Shown: in pieces, positions 58,910-64,000 of the stretch
Layout of the letters: each line of letters opens with the position of its first letter
How positions within the stretch are numbered: position 1 is the stretch's first letter
Assembly (NCBI RefSeq): GCF_023614525.1
Contig: NZ_CP097885.1
Span: forward strand, 866,501-930,500
Length of the DNA: 64,000 nt
Source: Peptoniphilus genitalis
GTDB taxonomy: Bacteria > Bacillota > Clostridia > Tissierellales > Peptoniphilaceae
Reading direction: 5' to 3'
The notes under the pieces: generated by a model
The model's database searches: none
Told to the model about the DNA's origin: nothing
Seen by the model: the letters and a program-made list of their open reading frames with translations, nothing else
Program-made: the position numbers and the translations under genes

Positions 58910-60740
58910 GACAAAAATTACATCTCCAGAAAACAAGGAGGCAGCAAAAAAATTATTCTCCTTTATCTTTAAAAGGCATAAGTTTAAGCTCCTAGGAGTT
59001 GCTCTTATGGTAATAATCTCATCTCTTGCCACAATTTCTGTGTCACTTTTTATGAGGTTTTTAATTGACGACTACATTATGCCCTTGGTAAATAGTTCAA
59101 ATCCGGATTTTTCTAACTTGTTATCCATGCTAATTAAGATGGGAATATTTTTGGCAATTGGAGTTATCTGCTCCTTCACCTACTCAAGGCTAATGGTTGC
59201 AATATCTGAAACAACTCTTGGAGAAATGAGAAAGACTATGTTTAAGAAGATGCAGGCCCTACCTGTATCCTACTTCGACCAAAATAGTCACGGAGACATA
59301 ATGTCCTACTACACAAATGATGTCAGGGCCCTTGGGGAAATGATAGCCCAATCCTTCCCATCCTTTGTGTCCTCTGCCATGACAATTATCATGGTCCTAA
59401 TCGCCATGTTTTCACAATCCTTCTTCTTGTCACTTATAATAATTTTGACAGTTGGACTTATGATTTTTACCATGAATACAATTGGGGGCAAGTCCTCTCA
59501 CTTCTTCTTGAACCAGCAAAAATCTCTTGCCAAGACTAACGGCTACATCGAAGAGATGATTGACGGCCTAAGAGTTGTAAAGGTCTTCAACCACGAGGAA
59601 GCTGCAAGAGAAGACTTTAGGCTAATTAACGAAGAACTCATGGAAAACACCATGATAGCCAACAGGCTGGGCCTCTTCCTCTTCCCAATAATTTTTGGAA
59701 TTGGAAACTTCCAATATATTCTCTTTGCCCTTATTGGTGGCCTCATGGCAGTCCACGGTGGCTTTGGGATAACAGTTGGAGTTGTGGCTTCCTTCCTACA
59801 ACTTTCAAGGACTCTTACAGGTCCCATGGGACAAATTGGTGGCAACATAAACTCTGTGGTCCTTGCCATAGCAGGTGCCAGAAGAATTTTTGACTTCCTT
59901 GAAGTTGAGCCAGAAGACTACTCTGGTCAAGTTGAAAAAGTTATAAAAGTTGTTGATGGAAAAGAAAAATATTATTGGCATGACCTAAAGACTGATGAGT
60001 ACAGAGAACTCTTGGGAGACATTCGCTTTAAGGATGTTGACTTCTCCTACGATGGAAAAAATAAAATCCTAAAAAATATAAATCTCTATGCAAAACCTGG
60101 TCAAAAGGTTGCCTTTGTTGGGGCAACAGGTGCCGGCAAGACAACTATTACCAACCTCATAAATAGGTTTTATGAAATCGACAGTGGAGAAATTACCTTT
60201 GATGGCATAGACATTAGAAGGATTAGGAAGGACCACCTTCGTTCATCCCTTGGCATGGTCCTCCAAGACACCCACCTCTTTACAGGAACAATTGCTGAAA
60301 ATATAAATTACTCTGTGGAAGATGTGGACATGGATAAAACCCTCGCAGTAGCAAAAAGGACCAAGGCCCATGACTTTATCAATAACCTAAAGGATGGCTA
60401 CGACACCATAATAAATGGCTCAGGTGGCGAACTATCTGAAGGACAAATGCAGCTTCTTTCTATTGCAAGAGCTGAAATCTACAATCCACCAGTTATGATC
60501 CTAGATGAGGCAACATCATCAATTGACTCTCGTACAGAAAAAATCGTCCAAGAGGGCATGGACCAAATCATGAAGGGGAGAACAAGCTTTGTAATTGCCC
60601 ACAGGCTCTCAACAATTATGAACTCAGACGTAATTATCGTATTGGAAAATGGTGAGATAGTCGAAAGAGGCAATCATGCTGACCTACTTGAACAAAAGGG
60701 AATTTATTACAAACTCTACACAGGTGGCTTCGACAAATAA
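58896..60740 (+). CDS. Heterodimeric ABC exporter, catalytic subunit
   Basis: 614 residues from ATG 58896 (GGTGA upstream); a GTG at 58881 is the alternative. Membrane domain about 25-330, then a nucleotide-binding domain. Walker A is GATGAGKTT, Walker B VMILDEATSSID with catalytic Glu, and switch FVIAHRLST is intact. The signature is altered to ELSEGQMQ. Thus the consensus ATP site uses this subunit's Walker motifs with the partner's signature. It carries a roughly 25-residue insertion before the NBD (KEKYYWHDLKTDEYREL). Confidence 0.92.
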   Translation: MQKNKTKITSPENKEAAKKLFSFIFKRHKFKLLGVALMVIISSLATISVSLFMRFLIDDYIMPLVNSSNPDFSNLLSMLIKMGIFLAIGVICSFTYSRLMVAISETTLGEMRKTMFKKMQALPVSYFDQNSHGDIMSYYTNDVRALGEMIAQSFPSFVSSAMTIIMVLIAMFSQSFFLSLIIILTVGLMIFTMNTIGGKSSHFFLNQQKSLAKTNGYIEEMIDGLRVVKVFNHEEAAREDFRLINEELMENTMIANRLGLFLFPIIFGIGNFQYILFALIGGLMAVHGGFGITVGVVASFLQLSRTLTGPMGQIGGNINSVVLAIAGARRIFDFLEVEPEDYSGQVEKVIKVVDGKEKYYWHDLKTDEYRELLGDIRFKDVDFSYDGKNKILKNINLYAKPGQKVAFVGATGAGKTTITNLINRFYEIDSGEITFDGIDIRRIRKDHLRSSLGMVLQDTHLFTGTIAENINYSVEDVDMDKTLAVAKRTKAHDFINNLKDGYDTIINGSGGELSEGQMQLLSIARAEIYNPPVMILDEATSSIDSRTEKIVQEGMDQIMKGRTSFVIAHRLSTIMNSDVIIVLENGEIVERGNHADLLEQKGIYYKLYTGGFDK

Positions 60741-60756
60741 AGTTTTACAAAACAAA

Positions 60757-60792
60757 AAGGTGCTGGATTTTTTCCAACACCTTATTTTTTTT
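60757..60792. terminator. Bidirectional terminator
   Basis: AAGGTGCTGG pairs with CCAACACCTT (one mismatch) around an ATTTTTTT loop, followed by ATTTTTTTT; it also serves the convergent permease gene. Confidence 0.78.
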
Positions 60793-61441
60793 AGAAATCT
60801 CTATTTTTATAAAATTTTTCTGAAAGCTTTATCGAAATAGAAATTATTGTAAAAATTATAAATAGGATAATTAAAAGGCTTATTAATTTATTATTTGTCA
60901 TTAAATTAAGTAGGTCTTTTAAATAATCTCTGAAGGTCGTACTTAACAAAGAAATTAGAGCAATTACCACAAAACTAATAGCTGAAAGTGTCTTTGCCTT
61001 TTTGTATCCATACTTAAAGTAAAGGGGATACTGCATAGAAATCAAAAAAACAAAAACTATAAAGAAAGACCCGACAATTGGAAGGACAATTTTTATATCA
61101 AATTTCACAAAAAATGATGCTACAATTGAAAATATTAGTCCTATAATTATAGCTGCTATAAATAAAATTAAGGCAAAGGCATATCTTCCTTTCACAACTT
61201 TATCTCCCTTTATGCCAAAAATTTTGTAAAGTGAATCTATACCAGCTTCGTCTCCCACAAGAAAAGGATAAGAGGAATACATCATGGCAAACAATAGGGG
61301 CATTGATATTGCTATTAGTGGATTTTTCGTCATAAAAAAGTAAACTAAATAGAGTATAAGCATTATTAAAAGATTTTTTATTGTGAAATAGGGCTTAATT
61401 GAAATATAATCCAGCCTCATAATTTTTTTAATGTCCTTCAT
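60791..61441 (-). CDS. ABC-2-type permease of the GntR-linked transporter
   Basis: 216 residues with about six membrane helices (for example NLLIMLILYLVYFFM and PIVGSFFIVFVFLISMQYPL). The cytoplasmic start KDIKKIMRLDYISIK and the loop FGIKGDKVVKGRYAFA match ABC-2 permeases of YtrC/BcrB-like exporters. The ATG overlaps the ATPase stop (ATGA), so the pair is translationally coupled. Substrate unknown. Confidence 0.8.
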   Translation of the reverse strand: MKDIKKIMRLDYISIKPYFTIKNLLIMLILYLVYFFMTKNPLIAISMPLLFAMMYSSYPFLVGDEAGIDSLYKIFGIKGDKVVKGRYAFALILFIAAIIIGLIFSIVASFFVKFDIKIVLPIVGSFFIVFVFLISMQYPLYFKYGYKKAKTLSAISFVVIALISLLSTTFRDYLKDLLNLMTNNKLISLLIILFIIFTIISISIKLSEKFYKNRDF

Positions 61442-62280
61442 TTCTTCCTCCCATATAAAACTAAAATTTTATTTATATCTGGATTTTCAAGAATTAATTC
61501 ATCTGGAATTTTTTCTATATCTATATTTTTTACAAGGGCTTCAAAGGAAGTGTCTGAAGATTTTATGCCAAGAAGATCAAAATCTTTTAAAAGTTCTCTA
61601 TCTTCTTCCCCTCCCTTTAAAACCAAATATTTTTCCAGAAAATCTTCTTTACTAGAATTTTCGACAATCTTTCCTTGGTCGATAAAAATTATATAATCGG
61701 CAATCCTGTCCAGGTCTTCAGTTATGTGGGTGGAAAAAAGCACTGTGTTATTTTCGTCTTCCACAAATTCCTTCAAAATATCTGTGAGTTCATCTCTCAT
61801 ACTTGGATCAAGTCCACTTGTTGGCTCATCTAAAATCAAGAGATTTGCCTGGTGAGAAAGGGCTATAGAAAGCATAAGCTTTATTTTCATTCCACGAGAT
61901 AGTTCCTTAACTTTTTTATCTTTTTCTATTCCAAATTTTTTAATATAGTCAAAAAACTTTTCTTCCTTCCAATTTTCGTAGCCACACTTCATAGCATCAT
62001 TTACAAGAGAAATTTTCCAATCCTTGGACAAGAAGGAGTCGTCCATGATTATTCCCACATCTTGCAAATAATTTAGATTTCTTGAATCTTCTCCGTCGAC
62101 AAAAACTTCTCCCTCATAATTTATTAGGGACAAGAGGGACTTTATTGTAGTTGTCTTTCCCATTCCATTTTTTCCAATAAATCCAGTGATATATCCCTTT
62201 TTTATTTCAAAGGATTCTTCTCCTAGGACAAAATTTTCGTAGGTCTTTTTCAAATTTTTAACTTCAATTTTATTCGTCAT
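61438..62280 (-). CDS. ABC transporter ATP-binding protein of the GntR-linked transporter
   Basis: 280 residues from ATG 62280 (AAGGAGGG upstream, overlapping the GntR stop). Walker A GKNGMGKTT, signature ELSRGMKIKL, Walker B LLILDEPTSGLD and switch STHITED are all present. A C-terminal extension of about 70 residues follows the core. The GntR-ATPase-permease order is that of the ytr/bcr-type operons responding to cell-wall stress in Firmicutes; the trigger here is unknown. Confidence 0.92.
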   Translation of the reverse strand: MTNKIEVKNLKKTYENFVLGEESFEIKKGYITGFIGKNGMGKTTTIKSLLSLINYEGEVFVDGEDSRNLNYLQDVGIIMDDSFLSKDWKISLVNDAMKCGYENWKEEKFFDYIKKFGIEKDKKVKELSRGMKIKLMLSIALSHQANLLILDEPTSGLDPSMRDELTDILKEFVEDENNTVLFSTHITEDLDRIADYIIFIDQGKIVENSSKEDFLEKYLVLKGGEEDRELLKDFDLLGIKSSDTSFEALVKNIDIEKIPDELILENPDINKILVLYGRKK

Positions 62281-62659
62281 AGTCCAAGCCCTCCTTGTAT
62301 AAAAATTCAAATAATTCTAAAATTGTTTCCTTGTCTAAATCTAAATCAACTGATAATTTTATGGCTTCTTGCAAGTGATTTTCCAATTCCTTTTGCATTT
62401 CTTCTCTCTTGGCCTCTGAGTCCTTGCTGGCCACAAAGGTCCCAAGTCCCTGCCTAGACTCAACAAAGCCCTCTTCTTCCAATTCGTCGTAGGCCTTTTT
62501 CACTGTCAAGATGCTGACCTTTAAGTCCTTGGAAAGAGTCCTTACAGAAGGAAGTTGTTGCCCTTCTTCAACCTTGTTTTTTAAGATATTTTCTTTTATG
62601 GCATTCTTTATCTGTTCATAAAGAGGAACTGAGGATCCATTTATTAAAATAATTTTCAT
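62270..62659 (-). CDS. GntR-family regulator, YtrA subfamily
   Basis: 129 residues. Winged-helix domain about 1-75: PLYEQIKNAIKENILKNKVE, then QQLPSVRTLSKDLKVSILTV and GFVESRQGLGTFVA. The short C-terminal helical domain of about 50 residues, too small for an effector pocket of FadR or HutC type, is typical of the YtrA group. It precedes its ABC genes and should repress at the dyad over its own promoter. Confidence 0.93.
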   Translation of the reverse strand: MKIILINGSSVPLYEQIKNAIKENILKNKVEEGQQLPSVRTLSKDLKVSILTVKKAYDELEEEGFVESRQGLGTFVASKDSEAKREEMQKELENHLQEAIKLSVDLDLDKETILELFEFLYKEGLDYDE

Positions 62660-62669
62660 TTTGCCTCCT

Positions 62670-62709
62670 TGTTATATAACACTATATAACAGTCCATAAC
62701 ACTTGTCAA
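62670..62709 (-). promoter_or_regulatory. Promoter and operator of the GntR-ABC operon
   Basis: Minus strand TTGACA (62709-62704), 17-base spacer, TATAGT (62686-62681). Overlapping the -10 is a 9-4-9 inverted repeat TGTTATATA-ACAC-TATATAACA (62670-62691), a typical YtrA-like site. Confidence 0.85.
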
Positions 62710-62766
62710 TTATTTTAATTTTTTATAAATATTTTTGATATAATAGGGGAAAAGGAGGGACTCTTG

Positions 62767-63183
62767 ATGGCTAAGAAGGACTTAAGAAATAAAAAGAATG
62801 TGGCTTTTATAATTTTTTCAATCTTAATAATATTTTCCACTTGCTTTTATTATGTAAAGATGCGAAAGCCTGACGCCTATGTGAACATGGATCCTCTCAC
62901 AATTCAGTTTCACTTCACAGGCTACGATGGTTCTGGAAAGGCTGAGATAGAAATCCTTGAATATCCAAAAATTGTAAGTTTAAAAAATGAGAAGGACAGG
63001 GAAAATATAGAAAAAATTCTTCATAATCCAAGCATTGAGTGGAGCAAAAATGAAAATTTGAGAAACGGTGAGGAAATTTTTTATTATCTTAGATATCCAG
63101 ACACAGGAAAATATAATATTAAATTTGATAGAGAATATGGAAGTACTGGGACAAGGGTCCAAGACCTGATTCCCACAAACTAA
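62767..63183 (+). CDS. Hypothetical membrane-anchored protein
   Basis: 138 residues: short basic cytoplasmic start, one membrane helix (about residues 13-30, VAFIIFSILIIFSTCFYYV) and an extracytoplasmic beta-like domain I do not recognise. The ATG at 62767 has AAGGAGGG seven bases upstream; an adjacent TTG is less likely. It lies 20 bp upstream of the phospholipase-D-like gene on the same strand and probably shares its transcript, so a joint envelope role is possible. The -10 box TATAAT lies near 62741. Confidence 0.65.
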   Translation: MAKKDLRNKKNVAFIIFSILIIFSTCFYYVKMRKPDAYVNMDPLTIQFHFTGYDGSGKAEIEILEYPKIVSLKNEKDRENIEKILHNPSIEWSKNENLRNGEEIFYYLRYPDTGKYNIKFDREYGSTGTRVQDLIPTN

Positions 63184-63203
63184 TTTGAATTTTGGAGAAG
63201 GCT

Positions 63204-64000
63204 TTGAAAAAGAAAAAGAAAATTATGATACTTGTATTATTACTTATTATTATTCCAATTATATACAGCTTGAATACAAAAAATCCGCCTGGCACCAACC
63301 TGTCATCTGACTTTATGGATGCCGACTGCGAATTTTTATATGACTTGACCTACTTAAAGGATGGAAAGAGGCTTCACGAGAAGAGGATCTTTAAGCGTGA
63401 GATGGACCTTATTAAAAATGCCAAGGACTTTCTAATGGTGGACTTCTTCCTCTTTAACGACGAGTACCCTGATACAATGAATTTCCCAAATCAAGTGGAA
63501 GAGATGACTGACCTCTTAATTGCAAAGAAGAAGGAAAATCCTGACATGCCAATTTTATTTGTCACAGACCCCATAAATAATTTTTACGGAGCTTATGAAG
63601 AAGATAATCTAAAGAGGCTTCGTGAAAATGGAATTGATGTGGTGGTTACTGACTTAAATAAGATGCGTGACTCCAATGCCCTAGTCTCTGGCTTTTACAG
63701 GGCCTATCTCCAATGGTTTGGGACATCTGGTGGCGGCTGGATCAAAAACTTTTTTGACAAGGATGCCGACAAGGTAAATATTAGGTCCATTTTAAAACTT
63801 GCCAACTTCAAGGGCAACCACAGGAAGGTCTTGATTTCAGAAAAGGAAGCCCTAGTTGCATCGGCAAACCCCCACGACCCTTCAGCCCACCACTCCAACG
63901 TGGCAATGGCCTTTCATGGCAAGTCTATGGAGGACCTTATAAGGTCTGAGTCCATATTTTTTGACAAACTTCCTAATGTAATAGAAAACTTCAAGGCAGA
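63204..64000 (+). CDS. Phospholipase-D-family membrane protein, 3'-truncated by the window
   Basis: At least 265 residues; the right window edge cuts it. The start is TTG at 63204 with GGAG eight bases upstream; an internal ATG at 63225 is less well placed. An N-terminal anchor (MILVLLLIIIPIIYSL) precedes a domain whose first HKD-type motif is visible as GNHRKVLISEKEALVASANP, followed by HDPSAHHSN. PLD enzymes include cardiolipin synthases and nucleases; the second HKD would lie beyond the window. Confidence 0.78.
   Translation, partial: MKKKKKIMILVLLLIIIPIIYSLNTKNPPGTNLSSDFMDADCEFLYDLTYLKDGKRLHEKRIFKREMDLIKNAKDFLMVDFFLFNDEYPDTMNFPNQVEEMTDLLIAKKKENPDMPILFVTDPINNFYGAYEEDNLKRLRENGIDVVVTDLNKMRDSNALVSGFYRAYLQWFGTSGGGWIKNFFDKDADKVNIRSILKLANFKGNHRKVLISEKEALVASANPHDPSAHHSNVAMAFHGKSMEDLIRSESIFFDKLPNVIENFKA

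Overview
The window looks like chromosome from a low-GC, Gram-positive anaerobic coccus, most likely family Peptoniphilaceae (Anaerococcus/Finegoldia/Peptoniphilus type). This is inferred from three things. Ribosome-binding sites are strong AGGAGG. The gene content is fermentative (Pta, methylglyoxal synthase, peptidase T, amino-acid and peptide transporters). Three secreted or surface proteins carry copper-amine-oxidase-N-terminal-like 'stalk' domains, which are common in this family. Genus assignment rests on my reading of the proteins, not on a search.

Layout. 1-10.4 kb: TrkA-type and Mn-type CDF transporter, DJ-1, ProC, split CHR transporter, ADP-ribosylglycohydrolase, a RelE-type toxin with a frameshifted antitoxin, an erythromycin-esterase-family membrane protein, pta, folP, an MBL hydrolase and a small hypothetical. 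10.4-13 kb: paired hairpins, tmRNA with a consensus promoter, VanZ-like protein, HAD phosphatase, tRNA-Pro(UGG), a CC-motif protein. 13-20 kb: an 18-bp degenerate repeat array, CstA, HPF, an ArAE exporter coupled to a large unknown protein, a YjiH-type membrane protein. 20-27.8 kb: an arsRBC-type operon with a clear operator, a stalk-domain secreted protein, rpsF-ssb-rpsR with an S6:S18 leader, mgsA, pepT, a second 18-bp repeat array, an LCP protein. 27.8-42.5 kb: a YaiI-glutaredoxin fusion, nitroreductase, an ABC transporter plus two-component system, lipoproteins, fRMsr, amidohydrolase-permease pair, PFL/ACT pair, class I amidotransferase, MATE exporter.

42.5-54.6 kb is the accessory, surface-protein region. 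A large G5/Ig-like surface protein is split by one in-frame stop. It is followed by decayed ORFs behind a Fur-box-like promoter, a 2093-residue S8 cell-envelope protease, and a methyltransferase pseudogene. 54.6-64 kb holds DegV, TadA (apparently leaderless), PAP2, a small acidic protein, a heterodimeric ABC exporter with one degenerate ATP site, a YtrA-type GntR-ABC operon with an overlapping operator, and a truncated phospholipase-D-family gene.

Most striking pattern: three accessory blocks (toxin/esterase-like, ars operon, protease region) are each bracketed by near-identical direct copies of the intrinsic terminator of the conserved gene upstream. I found no rRNA, no CRISPR array and no insertion sequence.
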